Shown here: positions 1-8,755 of the stretch, piece by piece | Layout of the letters: every line of letters starts with the position of its first letter | Numbering within the stretch: the first letter of the stretch is position 1 | Assembly: GCF_004341885.1 (NCBI RefSeq) | Contig: NZ_SLVX01000002.1 | Coordinates: 434,001 to 498,000 of the forward strand | Direction of reading: 5' to 3' | Source of the DNA: Shinella granuli | Lineage (GTDB): Bacteria > Pseudomonadota > Alphaproteobacteria > Rhizobiales > Rhizobiaceae | DNA length: 64,000 bases | The notes under the pieces: generated by a model | Told to the model about the DNA's origin: nothing | Seen by the model: only the letters and a program-made list of their open reading frames with translations | Databases searched by the model: none | Translations under genes and position numbers: made by a program

Positions 1-542
1 TTTCGGGCGTCATGGTGCGCGGCTCGGGTGCGGCCTGGGACCTGCGCCGCTCGCAGCCCTACGAGTGCTATTCCGACCTCGACTTCGACATCCCGATCGG
101 CAAGAACGGCGACTGCTACGACCGTTACGTCATCCGCATGATCGAGATGCGCGAAGCGGCGAAGATCATGCGCCAGTGCGTCGACCGCCTGCTCGGCGAT
201 GCCAAGGTCGGCCCGGTCTCCTCGATCGACGGCAAGATGGTGCCGCCGAAGCGCGGCCAGATGAAGCGCTCGATGGAAGCGCTCATCCACCATTTCAAGC
301 TCTACACCGAAGGCTACCACGTGCCGGCCGGCGAGGTGTATGCGGCCGTCGAGGCGCCGAAGGGTGAGTTCGGCGTCTACGTCGTCGCCGACGGCACCAA
401 CAAGCCGTATCGCTGCAAGATCCGCGCCCCGGGTTACGCCCACCTGCAGGCGATGGATTTCATCTGTCGCGGCCACCAGCTCGCCGATGTCTCGGCGATC
501 CTCGGCTCGCTCGACATCGTGTTCGGCGAGGTCGATCGCTGA
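1..542 (+). CDS. nuoD: NADH-quinone oxidoreductase subunit D (3' part)
   Basis: This is the C-terminal part of the 49-kDa subunit of proton-pumping NADH:quinone oxidoreductase (complex I). It sits in the peripheral arm and helps form the quinone site next to NuoB. The frame is open from the window edge (first full codon at position 3) and gives about 179 residues. They include the conserved segments [14 protein letters not shown] and [14 protein letters not shown], and the terminus [11 protein letters not shown], which is the normal end of the family. The start lies outside the window. The stop codon shares its last base with the ATG of the next small gene, so translation is probably coupled. 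It is first in the visible nuo operon. Confidence 0.97.
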   Translation, partial: SGVMVRGSGAAWDLRRSQPYECYSDLDFDIPIGKNGDCYDRYVIRMIEMREAAKIMRQCVDRLLGDAKVGPVSSIDGKMVPPKRGQMKRSMEALIHHFKLYTEGYHVPAGEVYAAVEAPKGEFGVYVVADGTNKPYRCKIRAPGYAHLQAMDFICRGHQLADVSAILGSLDIVFGEVDR

Positions 543-784
543 TGCCGAACGTTGCCCTTGCCACGCTGATCCTCTTGGGGACCGCCGCTGCCGCCAACGC
601 GCAGCAGGAGGTGCAGATCGGTGCGTCCGGCACCACCATGGGTGCACTGGCGAGCCAGGGCTACGAGATCAAGGCGGCGGCGCCGAACGGCAGCCGCTAC
701 GTCGTATTCATGCAGAAAGACACGTCGGCCTACGCCTGCGAATTCGTCAACACGACGCAAACGCAGTGCCGGCAGATCAATTGA
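542..784 (+). CDS. small exported protein encoded between nuoD and nuoE
   Basis: This 80-residue protein begins on an ATG whose A is the last base of the nuoD stop. Residues 1-20 look like a signal peptide (hydrophobic [14 protein letters not shown] followed by a cleavable AxA site). The mature part is about 60 residues, polar, with two cysteines (one in YACEF, one in TQCRQ) that could form a disulfide in the periplasm. I do not recognise a named domain. Its place between nuoD and nuoE suggests co-expression with complex I, but complex I subunits D and E are cytoplasmic-side, so a direct structural role is not obvious. A role in envelope quality control or assembly is only a guess. Confidence 0.75.
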   Translation: MPNVALATLILLGTAAAANAQQEVQIGASGTTMGALASQGYEIKAAAPNGSRYVVFMQKDTSAYACEFVNTTQTQCRQIN

Positions 785-800
785 GACAAGGCGTTACAGA

Positions 801-1937
801 ATGTCCGTTCGTCGACTAGCCGATGACAATGTCCAGCCCGCCAGCTTCGCCTTCACCAAGGAGAACGCGGCCTGGGCCAAGGCAACGATCAACAAGTATC
901 CGAAGGGCCGCCAGCAGTCGGCGGTCATCCCGCTTCTGATGCGGGCGCAGGAGCAGGACGGCTGGGTCACCAAGGCGGCGATCGAATCCGTCGCCGACAT
1001 GCTCGGCATGGCCTATATCCGCGTGCTCGAGGTCGCGACCTTCTACACCCAGTTCCAGCTGCTGCCGGTCGGTACGCGCGCCCATGTCCAGGTCTGCGGC
1101 ACGACGCCCTGCATGCTGCGCGGCGCGGAAGACCTGATCAATGTCTGCAAGAAGCGCATCCATCCCGAGCCCTTCCATCTCAATGAGACGGGCACGCTCT
1201 CCTGGGAAGAGGTCGAGTGTCAGGGCGCCTGCGTCAACGCGCCGATGATCATGATCTTCAAGGACAGCTATGAGGACCTGACAGCGACGCAGCTCGAGCA
1301 CATCATCGACCGTTTCGATGCCGGCAAGGGCGCCGACATCACGCCCGGCCCGCAGGTCGACCGCATCTTCTCCGCCCCGGTCGGCGGCCTCACCAGCCTC
1401 AACGAGCCGGAAGCAGTCGCGAAGAAGGCGCCGGCCCGTGCCCGGAAGACCGAGGAGGAGAGCGTCAGCGTTCCCCCGTCGAATGCCGCAAAGCCGAAGA
1501 CGGATGCCGTCGAGACCGATCCCAAGCTGAAGACGCCGGCGACCGCCAAGGCCGAAGCGGCCGCCAACACCAAGGTGACCGGCGACACGCGCGCCGAAGG
1601 CGGCGATGACGCCGCCAAGCAGCCGATCGCGGCCGCTACCGGCAAGCCGTCGCTGGAAGACAAGAACCGTCCGGCCGGCATCGCCCGCCCGCAAACGCCC
1701 GACGACCTGAAGCTCATCTCCGGCGTCGGCCCGAAGATCGAGGGCATTCTCCACGAGCTCGGCATCTTCACTTTCGCGCAGGTCGCGGCCTGGAAGAAGG
1801 CGGAGCGCGAATGGGTCGATTCCTATCTGAATTTTAAGGGCCGCATCGAGCGCGACGACTGGGTCAAGCAGGCCAAGGCGCTCGCCAAGGGCGGCGAAGC
1901 GGAATACATCCGCGTCTTCGGCAAGAAGCCGCGGTAA
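801..1937 (+). CDS. nuoE: NADH-quinone oxidoreductase subunit E with C-terminal HhH domain
   Basis: This is the 24-kDa subunit of the NADH dehydrogenase module, which carries the N1a [2Fe-2S] cluster. The four cluster cysteines are C99, C104, C140 and C144, in the family pattern CxxxxC and CxxxC. The protein has 378 residues, roughly twice the length of enteric NuoE. After about residue 165 comes a low-complexity Ala/Lys/Pro linker, and residues ~305-378 form a helix-hairpin-helix domain with the motif [15 protein letters not shown]. The same domain recurs in the gene between nuoF and nuoG. The ATG at 801 was chosen because the family homology starts there; the reading frame is open further upstream. 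Confidence 0.97.
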   Translation: MSVRRLADDNVQPASFAFTKENAAWAKATINKYPKGRQQSAVIPLLMRAQEQDGWVTKAAIESVADMLGMAYIRVLEVATFYTQFQLLPVGTRAHVQVCGTTPCMLRGAEDLINVCKKRIHPEPFHLNETGTLSWEEVECQGACVNAPMIMIFKDSYEDLTATQLEHIIDRFDAGKGADITPGPQVDRIFSAPVGGLTSLNEPEAVAKKAPARARKTEEESVSVPPSNAAKPKTDAVETDPKLKTPATAKAEAAANTKVTGDTRAEGGDDAAKQPIAAATGKPSLEDKNRPAGIARPQTPDDLKLISGVGPKIEGILHELGIFTFAQVAAWKKAEREWVDSYLNFKGRIERDDWVKQAKALAKGGEAEYIRVFGKKPR

Positions 1938-1948
1938 AGGGGTGAATC

Positions 1949-3253
1949 ATGCTTAAGGACCAGGATCGCATCTTCACCAACATCTACGGCACCAAGGACA
2001 AGTCGCTGAAGGGCGCCATGGCCCGCGGCCATTGGGACGGCACCAAGCAGCTGCTCGAAAAGGGCCGTGACTGGATCGTCAACGAGGTCAAGGCCTCGGG
2101 CCTGCGCGGCCGCGGCGGCGCCGGCTTCCCGACCGGCCTTAAGTGGTCCTTCATGCCGAAGGAATCCGACGGCCGTCCGCACTATCTCGTCGTCAACGCC
2201 GACGAATCCGAGCCCGGCACCTGCAAGGACCGCGATATCCTGCGCCACGATCCGCACACGCTGATCGAAGGCTGCGTCGTCGCCTCCTTCGCCATGGGCG
2301 CGAACGCCGCCTATATCTATGTGCGCGGCGAGTTCATCCGCGAGCGCGAGGCGCTGCAGGCGGCGATCGACGAGTGCTACGACGCCGGCCTTCTCGGCAA
2401 GAACAACAAGCTCGGCTATGATATCGACATCTATGTCCACCACGGCGCCGGCGCCTATATCTGCGGGGAAGAGACCGCGCTGCTCGAAAGCCTGGAAGGC
2501 AAGAAGGGCCAGCCGCGCCTGAAGCCGCCGTTCCCGGCGAATATGGGCCTCTATGGCTGCCCGACGACGGTCAACAACGTCGAATCGATCGCCGTGACGC
2601 CGACCATCCTGCGCCGCGGCGCGAGCTGGTTCTCCTCGTTCGGCCGCCCGAACAATGTCGGCACCAAGCTGTTCATGATGTCCGGCCACGTCAATCGTCC
2701 CTGCACGGTCGAGGAGGCCATGGGCATCTCCTTCAAGGAAATGGTCGAAAAGCACGGCGGCGGCATCCGCGGCGGCTGGGACAACCTGCTTGCCGTCATC
2801 CCCGGCGGCGCATCCTGCCCGGTCGTCAAGGCCGAGGACATGATGAACGTGACGCTCGACTTCGACGGCCTGCGCGAGGTGAAATCCTCCTTCGGCACCG
2901 GCGGCATGATCATCATGGACCGCTCGACCGACATCATCAAGGCGATCTGGCGCATCTCGGCCTTCTTCAAGCACGAGAGCTGCGGCCAGTGCACGCCGTG
3001 CCGCGAAGGTACCGGCTGGATGATGCGCGTCATGGAGCGCATGGTGCGGGGCAATGCGCAGAAGCGCGAAATCGACATGCTGTTCGACGTGACGAAGCAG
3101 ATCGAAGGCCACACGATCTGCGCGCTCGGCGATGCGGCGGCCTGGCCGATCCAGGGCCTCATCCGCAATTTCCGCCCGGAAATCGAAGCACGCATCGACC
3201 AGTACACGGCCAACGCCATGGCGCATGGCGCCGTGCTCGAAGCAGCGGAGTAA
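1949..3253 (+). CDS. nuoF: NADH-quinone oxidoreductase subunit F
   Basis: This is the 51-kDa flavoprotein of complex I. It binds NADH and FMN and holds the N3 [4Fe-4S] cluster. It has 434 residues, normal for the family. The glycine-rich nucleotide motif [10 protein letters not shown] is at residues 54-63, and the second one, [16 protein letters not shown], lies near 170-185. The cluster ligands are C345, C348 and C351 in [11 protein letters not shown], with C391 in HTICALGD. It starts 11 bases after the nuoE stop behind an AAGGGG ribosome binding site. It forms the electron-input module together with NuoE and NuoG. Confidence 0.98.
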   Translation: MLKDQDRIFTNIYGTKDKSLKGAMARGHWDGTKQLLEKGRDWIVNEVKASGLRGRGGAGFPTGLKWSFMPKESDGRPHYLVVNADESEPGTCKDRDILRHDPHTLIEGCVVASFAMGANAAYIYVRGEFIREREALQAAIDECYDAGLLGKNNKLGYDIDIYVHHGAGAYICGEETALLESLEGKKGQPRLKPPFPANMGLYGCPTTVNNVESIAVTPTILRRGASWFSSFGRPNNVGTKLFMMSGHVNRPCTVEEAMGISFKEMVEKHGGGIRGGWDNLLAVIPGGASCPVVKAEDMMNVTLDFDGLREVKSSFGTGGMIIMDRSTDIIKAIWRISAFFKHESCGQCTPCREGTGWMMRVMERMVRGNAQKREIDMLFDVTKQIEGHTICALGDAAAWPIQGLIRNFRPEIEARIDQYTANAMAHGAVLEAAE

Positions 3254-3257
3254 GGTG

Positions 3258-3905
3258 ATGAAGACGCCGGCAGGACAGGATGCGAATGCAACCAGGGTTC
3301 AGCCGGCGGAAGCCGGCGGGAGCGATCCTTTCGGGCTCGCGCCCTGGCTGAGAACGATGCCGGACGTGCCACTGCACCCGCTGATGGCCCATCCGGTGGC
3401 GGCGATGGCCGCGACGACCGCGATCGGCTTGGGCATTGCGGGCCAGATGGCCGGTGCGATGCTGGGCCTGATGCAGAGCGCGGCGGAGCGGGCCAAGGTG
3501 GCGCTGGACGAGGCCGCGGAGGCGAAAGCGCAGCCGCAGCCGGTGGAGCCGGTCAAGGCGAAGCCGGTGCTGACCGTGGTGCCGAAGGCGGAAAAGCCCG
3601 CCGTGGCGAAGACGGTGACGGTGGCGCGCGAGAAAAGTGCGACGCCGAAGACGGCGGAGGCCAGGCCGGTGCGCAAGGCTCCGGCGGCAAGGACCGCAAA
3701 GGCCGACGACCTGAAAGCGATTTCGGGCATCGGGCCGAAGCTGGAGCAGGTGCTGAACGGCATGGGCTTCCGACGCTATGCCGACATCGCGGGCCTGAAG
3801 CCCGCCGATGTCGCAAGGATCGAAGCCGAACTCGGTTTCGCAGGGCGCATCGCCCGCGATGGCTGGGTGGAGCAGGCAAGGGCGCTGGCGAAGGGCAGGG
3901 GCTGA
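3258..3905 (+). CDS. membrane-anchored HhH-domain protein between nuoF and nuoG
   Basis: This 215-residue protein starts 4 bases after the nuoF stop. Residues ~45-70 are a hydrophobic Ala/Gly/Met-rich segment that could be a membrane helix. A Lys/Ala/Pro-rich linker follows at ~80-145. Residues ~148-213 form a helix-hairpin-helix domain (DDLKAISGIGPKLEQVL) closely similar to the tail of NuoE, including the ending GRIARDGWVEQARALAKG. It resembles COG3743 ('flap endonuclease-1-like 5' DNA nuclease'). That name rests on the HhH fold only, and no nuclease active site is visible. Similar genes occur at this place in rhizobial nuo operons as far as I recall. Its function is unknown; a complex I assembly or tethering role is inference. 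Confidence 0.85.
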   Translation: MKTPAGQDANATRVQPAEAGGSDPFGLAPWLRTMPDVPLHPLMAHPVAAMAATTAIGLGIAGQMAGAMLGLMQSAAERAKVALDEAAEAKAQPQPVEPVKAKPVLTVVPKAEKPAVAKTVTVAREKSATPKTAEARPVRKAPAARTAKADDLKAISGIGPKLEQVLNGMGFRRYADIAGLKPADVARIEAELGFAGRIARDGWVEQARALAKGRG

Positions 3906-3985
3906 GACCCCGCCGGAACCGGCAGATGGAACAAGGCCGAAGGGACGGGACCCGGACCTGAGGCTGGACAGAATGGCGCTGGCGA

Positions 3986-4006
3986 GACGCGGGGTTTTCC
4001 CGCGTC
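3986..4006 (+). other. hairpin upstream of nuoG
   Basis: A perfect 8-bp inverted repeat (GACGCGGG, loop GTTTT, CCCGCGTC) ends 17 bases before the nuoG ATG, inside the 118-base gap after the HhH gene. No T-run follows, so it is not a terminator. It could be an mRNA processing or stability element between operon segments. Confidence 0.5.
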
Positions 4007-4023
4007 AAAAGCGGGATTGAGAT

Positions 4024-6102
4024 ATGGCAAAGCTGAAAGTCGACGGAAAAGAAATCGAAGTCCCGGATCACTTCACGCTGCTTCAGGCGTGCGAGGAGGC
4101 CGGCGCCGAGGTTCCGCGCTTCTGTTTCCACGAGCGGCTGTCGGTTGCCGGCAACTGCCGCATGTGCCTCGTCGAGGTGAAGGGCGGCCCGCCGAAGCCG
4201 GCGGCCTCCTGCGCCATGGGCGTACGGGACCTGCGTCCCGGCCCGAACGGCGAGCCGCCGGAAGTCTTCACGACCACGCCGATGGTCAAGAAGGCGCGCG
4301 AAGGCGTGATGGAGTTCCTGCTCATCAACCACCCGCTGGATTGCCCGATCTGCGACCAGGGCGGCGAATGCGACCTGCAGGACCAGGCGATGGCCTTCGG
4401 CATCGACTCGTCGCGCTACGCGGAGAACAAGCGCGCGGTCGAGGACAAGTATATCGGTCCGCTCGTCAAGACGATCATGAACCGCTGCATTCACTGCACG
4501 CGCTGCGTCCGCTTCACGACGGAAGTGGCCGGAATCACCGAGCTCGGCCTCATCGGCCGCGGCGAGGATGCCGAGATCACCACCTATCTCGAACAGGCGA
4601 TGACCTCGGAGTTGCAGGGCAACGTGGTCGACCTCTGCCCGGTCGGCGCGCTGACCTCCAAGCCCTTCGCCTTCACGGCCCGCCCGTGGGAGCTGAGCAA
4701 GACCGAATCGATCGACGTCATGGACGCCGTCGGCTCGGCCATCCGCGTCGATACCCGCGGCCGCGAGGTGATGCGCATCCTGCCGCGCGTCAACGAGGAG
4801 ATCAACGAGGAGTGGATCTCCGACAAGACCCGCTTCATCTGGGACGGCCTGAAGACCCAGCGCCTCGACCGCCCCTATGTCCGCAAGGACGGCCGCCTGC
4901 AGCCCGCAAGCTGGGCCGAGGCCTTCGGCGCCATCAAGGCTGCCGTCGCCGGCAAGCCGGGCGAGCGCATCGGTGCGATAGCCGGCGACCTCGCCTCGGT
5001 CGAGGAGATCTACGCGCTGCGCGAACTCATGACCGCCCTCGGCTCCGTCAATGTCGACTGCCGCCAGGACGGTTCGGTGCTCGACCCGTCGCTCGGCCGC
5101 GCCAGCTACCTGTTCAACCCGACCATCGAAGGCATCGAGCAGGCCGATGCGCTGCTCATCGTCGGCGCCAATCCGCGCCTTGAAGCCGCCGTGCTCAACG
5201 CCCGCATCCGCAAGCGCTGGCGCATGGACAACTTCCCGATCGGCGTGATCGGCGTCGAGGGCGAGCTGCGCTACGGCTACGAGTATCTCGGCGCCGGCAC
5301 GGACACGCTCTCCGGCCTCCTCGACGGTTCCGTCAAGTTCGCCGCCAAGCTGAAGAAGGCCGAACGCCCGATGATCATCATCGGCCAGGGCGCGCTGTCG
5401 CGTCCTGACGGCCTCGCCGTCCTCTCGGCCGTCTCCGCGCTGGCGGAGAAGGTCGGCGCGGTGAAGGCGGACTGGAACGGCCTTGCCGTCCTCCACACCG
5501 CAGCCGCGCGTGTCGGAGGCCTCGACCTCGGCTTCGTGCCGGGCGAGGGGGGCAAGACGGCGGCCGACATGCTCACCGGCACCGACGTGCTCTTCCTGCT
5601 CGGCGCCGACGAGATGGATTTTTCGAAGAAGACCGCCTTCACGGTCTATATCGGCTCGCACGGCGACAATGCGGCGCATGTCGCCGACGTCATCCTGCCG
5701 GGCGCGACCTATACCGAGAAGTCGGGCACCTGGGTCAACACCGAAGGCCGCGTCCAGATGGGCAACCGCGCCGGCTTCGCGCCGGGCGACGCCCGCGAGG
5801 ACTGGGCGATCCTGCGCGCGCTGTCCGACGTGCTCGGCAAGAAGCTGCCCTTCGATTCGCTCGTCCAGTTGCGCGCGAAGCTCTACGAGGCGCACCCGCA
5901 TTTCGCTGCGATCGACGAGATTGCTGCGGGTGAAATCGCCGATCTTTCCGCGCTTGCGAAAAAAGGCGGGACGATGGCGAATTCCGGGTTTGCGTCTCCG
6001 ATCAAAGACTTCTATTTGACGAACCCGATAGCGCGCGCCTCCGCGGTCATGGCCGAGTGCTCGGCGCTTGCCCGCAACAATTTCAAAGCCGCGGCGGAAT
6101 GA
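4024..6102 (+). CDS. nuoG: NADH-quinone oxidoreductase subunit G
   Basis: This is the 75-kDa subunit, which carries the electron wire of the NADH dehydrogenase module. It has 692 residues, the alphaproteobacterial/mitochondrial length rather than the ~900 of E. coli. The N-terminal ferredoxin-type [2Fe-2S] ligands are C34, C45, C48 and C62. Next comes the [18 protein letters not shown] segment (N5-type) and then [12 protein letters not shown] plus a downstream LCPVGAL (N4). The rest is a degenerate molybdopterin-oxidoreductase domain with no cofactor role. It follows the HhH gene after 118 bases that contain a hairpin. Confidence 0.98.
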   Translation: MAKLKVDGKEIEVPDHFTLLQACEEAGAEVPRFCFHERLSVAGNCRMCLVEVKGGPPKPAASCAMGVRDLRPGPNGEPPEVFTTTPMVKKAREGVMEFLLINHPLDCPICDQGGECDLQDQAMAFGIDSSRYAENKRAVEDKYIGPLVKTIMNRCIHCTRCVRFTTEVAGITELGLIGRGEDAEITTYLEQAMTSELQGNVVDLCPVGALTSKPFAFTARPWELSKTESIDVMDAVGSAIRVDTRGREVMRILPRVNEEINEEWISDKTRFIWDGLKTQRLDRPYVRKDGRLQPASWAEAFGAIKAAVAGKPGERIGAIAGDLASVEEIYALRELMTALGSVNVDCRQDGSVLDPSLGRASYLFNPTIEGIEQADALLIVGANPRLEAAVLNARIRKRWRMDNFPIGVIGVEGELRYGYEYLGAGTDTLSGLLDGSVKFAAKLKKAERPMIIIGQGALSRPDGLAVLSAVSALAEKVGAVKADWNGLAVLHTAAARVGGLDLGFVPGEGGKTAADMLTGTDVLFLLGADEMDFSKKTAFTVYIGSHGDNAAHVADVILPGATYTEKSGTWVNTEGRVQMGNRAGFAPGDAREDWAILRALSDVLGKKLPFDSLVQLRAKLYEAHPHFAAIDEIAAGEIADLSALAKKGGTMANSGFASPIKDFYLTNPIARASAVMAECSALARNNFKAAAE

Positions 6103-6122
6103 GCGCGAAGGAATAGACGGTA

Positions 6123-7169
6123 ATGGACGCTTTCATTTCGACCTATGTCTGGCCCGGCGTGATCATGGTGGCGCAGTCGTTGCTGCTCCTGGTCGCGCTC
6201 CTGGTCTTCATCGCCTACGTGCTTCTCGCAGACCGCAAGATCTGGGCGGCCGTGCAGCTTCGCCGCGGCCCGAACGTCGTCGGCCCCTGGGGTCTCTTCC
6301 AGTCCTTCGCCGACCTCCTGAAGTTCGTCTTCAAGGAGCCGGTCATCCCGGCGACGGCCAACAAGGTGATCTTCCTGCTCGCGCCGCTCGTCTCCGTGAC
6401 GCTGGCGCTCGCCACCTGGGCGGTCGTGCCGCTGAACGACGGCTGGGTGATCGCCAACATCAATGTCGGCATCCTCTACATCTTCGCGATCTCCTCGCTC
6501 GAAGTCTACGGCATCATCATGGGCGGCTGGGCTTCGAACTCGAAGTACCCGTTCCTCGGCGCGCTGCGCTCCGCCGCGCAGATGGTCTCCTATGAAGTCT
6601 CCATCGGTTTCGTCATCGTCACCGTGCTGCTCTGCGTCGGCTCGCTGAATCTGACGGATATCGTCAATTCGCAGCGCGACGGCCTCGGCACGATGATCGG
6701 CCTGCCAGGTTCTTTCCTCGACTGGCACTGGCTGGCGCTGTTCCCGATGTTCGTGGTGTTCTTCATCTCGGCGCTGGCCGAGACGAACCGCCCGCCCTTC
6801 GACCTTCCGGAAGCCGAATCCGAACTCGTCGCCGGCTTCATGGTCGAATACGGCTCTACCCCGTACATGATGTTCATGCTCGGTGAATATGCCGCCATCT
6901 GCCTGATGTGCGCGCTGACCACGATCCTCTTCCTCGGCGGCTGGTTGCCCCCGGTCGACGTCTGGTTCCTCAACTGGGTCCCGGGCATCATCTGGTTCGT
7001 CTTGAAGGCGTCCTTCGTCTTCTTCATGTTCGCGATGGTGAAGGCCTTCGTGCCGCGCTACCGCTACGACCAGCTCATGCGTCTCGGCTGGAAGGTCTTC
7101 CTGCCGATCTCGCTCGCCATGGTCGTCATCGTTGCATTCGTGCTGAAGCTCACGGGCTGGTCCGCATGA
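6123..7169 (+). CDS. nuoH: NADH-quinone oxidoreductase subunit H
   Basis: This is the ND1-type membrane subunit that connects the peripheral arm to the membrane arm and helps form the quinone tunnel. It has 348 residues with about eight hydrophobic helices. Diagnostic segments are [24 protein letters not shown] near residue 35 and the acidic loop [23 protein letters not shown] near 220-240, which lines the quinone entry. It begins 20 bases after nuoG and is followed 33 bases later by nuoI. Confidence 0.98.
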   Translation: MDAFISTYVWPGVIMVAQSLLLLVALLVFIAYVLLADRKIWAAVQLRRGPNVVGPWGLFQSFADLLKFVFKEPVIPATANKVIFLLAPLVSVTLALATWAVVPLNDGWVIANINVGILYIFAISSLEVYGIIMGGWASNSKYPFLGALRSAAQMVSYEVSIGFVIVTVLLCVGSLNLTDIVNSQRDGLGTMIGLPGSFLDWHWLALFPMFVVFFISALAETNRPPFDLPEAESELVAGFMVEYGSTPYMMFMLGEYAAICLMCALTTILFLGGWLPPVDVWFLNWVPGIIWFVLKASFVFFMFAMVKAFVPRYRYDQLMRLGWKVFLPISLAMVVIVAFVLKLTGWSA

Positions 7170-7202
7170 CCGCCCGCGATTTCAGCAGCATTGGAGCTTG
7201 AA

Positions 7203-7694
7203 ATGGCTAGTCTTTCGCAAGCCGTAAATTCGCTGTTCCTCAAGGAATTCGTCGGCGCGTTCTTCCTGTCGATGCGCTACTTCTTCCGTCCGAAGGCGAC
7301 GGTGAACTATCCCTTCGAAAAGGGCCCGGTCTCCCCGCGCTTCCGCGGCGAGCATGCGCTGCGCCGCTATCCGAACGGCGAGGAACGCTGCATCGCCTGC
7401 AAGCTGTGCGAAGCCATCTGTCCGGCTCAGGCCATCACCATCGAGGCCGGCCCCCGCCGCAACGACGGCACGCGCCGCACGGTGCGTTACGATATCGACA
7501 TGGTGAAGTGCATCTATTGCGGCTTCTGCCAAGAGGCCTGCCCGGTCGACGCCATCGTCGAGGGCCCGAACTTCGAGTTCTCGACGGAAACGCGCGAAGA
7601 ACTCTACTACGACAAGCAGAAGCTGCTCGAGAACGGCGATCGCTGGGAGCGGGAAATCGCCCGCAACATCGCTATGGATTCGCCTTACCGCTGA
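7203..7694 (+). CDS. nuoI: NADH-quinone oxidoreductase subunit I
   Basis: This is the TYKY-type ferredoxin subunit with two [4Fe-4S] clusters (N6a and N6b) that pass electrons towards NuoB. It has 163 residues. The cluster motifs are [12 protein letters not shown] and [12 protein letters not shown], each CxxCxxCxxxCP. The ATG at 7203 is preferred over an in-frame TTG at 7191, because the family begins MASL and a GGAG element (7193-7196) sits at the right distance before it. A 103-base gap with a strong hairpin separates it from nuoJ. Confidence 0.98.
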   Translation: MASLSQAVNSLFLKEFVGAFFLSMRYFFRPKATVNYPFEKGPVSPRFRGEHALRRYPNGEERCIACKLCEAICPAQAITIEAGPRRNDGTRRTVRYDIDMVKCIYCGFCQEACPVDAIVEGPNFEFSTETREELYYDKQKLLENGDRWEREIARNIAMDSPYR

Positions 7695-7720
7695 TTTCGG
7701 GCGGAAGGCATAACGAACGT

Positions 7721-7750
7721 GAAGTGCCTGACGAGCGGTCGTCAGGCTTC
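7721..7750 (+). other. hairpin in the nuoI-nuoJ gap
   Basis: GCCTGACGA (7726-7734) pairs perfectly with TCGTCAGGC (7739-7747) around the loop GCGG, and GAA/TTC extends the stem past a small bulge. There is no T-run, so this is not an intrinsic terminator. It lies at the junction between the last peripheral-arm gene and the all-membrane-arm genes nuoJKLMN, a place where a stability element could set separate expression levels. Confidence 0.5.
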
Positions 7751-7797
7751 GACGGGGCAGGGGGAACCTTCTCCGGGGAAGACGAAAAGGCACCAAA

Positions 7798-8412
7798 ATG
7801 GGTCTGCAGGCTCTATTCTTCTATCTGTTCGCCTTCGTGGCGGTGGCGTCCGCCTTCATGGTGATCGCGTCCAGGAACCCGGTCTATTCCGTGCTGTTCC
7901 TGATCCTCACCTTCTTCAATTCGGCGGGCCTCTTCCTCCTGACGGGCGCCGAGTTCCTGGCGATGATCCTGCTGGTCGTCTATGTCGGCGCGGTCGCGGT
8001 CCTCTTCCTCTTCGTCGTCATGATGCTCGACATCGATTTCGCCGAACTGAGGGCAGGTGCACTGGAATATGCGCCGGTCGGCGCGCTGATCGGCCTGATC
8101 CTCGCGATCGAGCTCGTGGTCGTCGTCGGCGGCTCGACGCTCTCGCCGGAAATCGCCAGCAATGCCGCGATGCCGATCCCGCCGGCCGCCGAGCGCCAGA
8201 ACACGGCCGCCCTCGGCGACGTGCTCTATACGCATTACGCCTATTTCTTCCAGATTGCCGGCCTCGTGCTGCTCGTCGCCATGATCGGCGCGATCGTGCT
8301 GACGCTGCGCCACAAGCCGCATATCAAGCGCCAGGATATCCCGACCCAAGTCGCCCGCACGCCGGAGACCGCCGTCGAGATCGTCAAGGTGAAGCCCGGG
8401 CAGGGCATCTGA
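7798..8412 (+). CDS. nuoJ: NADH-quinone oxidoreductase subunit J
   Basis: This is the ND6-type membrane subunit of complex I, with 204 residues and five predicted helices. The family core is FLAMILLVVYVGAVAVLFLFVVMMLDIDF around residues 55-85; in known structures this helix carries the pi-bulge that couples quinone reduction to proton pumping. The C-terminal tail is hydrophilic (KRQDIPTQVARTPETAVEIVK). It is preceded by AAAAGG and followed 27 bases later by nuoK. Confidence 0.97.
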   Translation: MGLQALFFYLFAFVAVASAFMVIASRNPVYSVLFLILTFFNSAGLFLLTGAEFLAMILLVVYVGAVAVLFLFVVMMLDIDFAELRAGALEYAPVGALIGLILAIELVVVVGGSTLSPEIASNAAMPIPPAAERQNTAALGDVLYTHYAYFFQIAGLVLLVAMIGAIVLTLRHKPHIKRQDIPTQVARTPETAVEIVKVKPGQGI

Positions 8413-8439
8413 GGCAGCGCGAGACCAAGGAAAAGCATC

Positions 8440-8748
8440 ATGGAAATCGGTATTTCCCACTACCTCACCGTCAGCGCCATCCTCTTCACCCTCGGCGTCT
8501 TCGGCATCTTCCTGAACCGGAAGAACGTCATCGTCATCCTGATGTCGATCGAACTCATCCTGCTGTCGGTCAACATCAACATGGTCGCATTCTCGCACTT
8601 CCTGAACGACATCGTCGGCCAGGTCTTCGCGCTGTTCATTCTGACCGTCGCGGCTGCGGAAGCGGCCATCGGTCTTGCAATTCTCGTCGTCTTCTACCGC
8701 AACCGCGGTTCGATCGCCGTCGAAGACGTCAATATGATGAAGGGCTGA
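8440..8748 (+). CDS. nuoK: NADH-quinone oxidoreductase subunit K
   Basis: This is the ND4L-type membrane subunit of complex I, with 102 residues and three helices. The acidic residues needed for proton transfer are visible in [14 protein letters not shown] (second helix) and [13 protein letters not shown] (third helix). Its length and ending (VNMMKG) are standard for the family. It lies tightly between nuoJ and nuoL, with 7 bases to nuoL. Confidence 0.98.
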   Translation: MEIGISHYLTVSAILFTLGVFGIFLNRKNVIVILMSIELILLSVNINMVAFSHFLNDIVGQVFALFILTVAAAEAAIGLAILVVFYRNRGSIAVEDVNMMKG

Positions 8749-8755
8749 TCGGGTC

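Noticed and set aside
3258-3905. A real 5' DNA nuclease in the nuo operon
   Set aside because: The COG name reflects an HhH fold only; no conserved acidic nuclease site is visible and the same domain is fused to NuoE.
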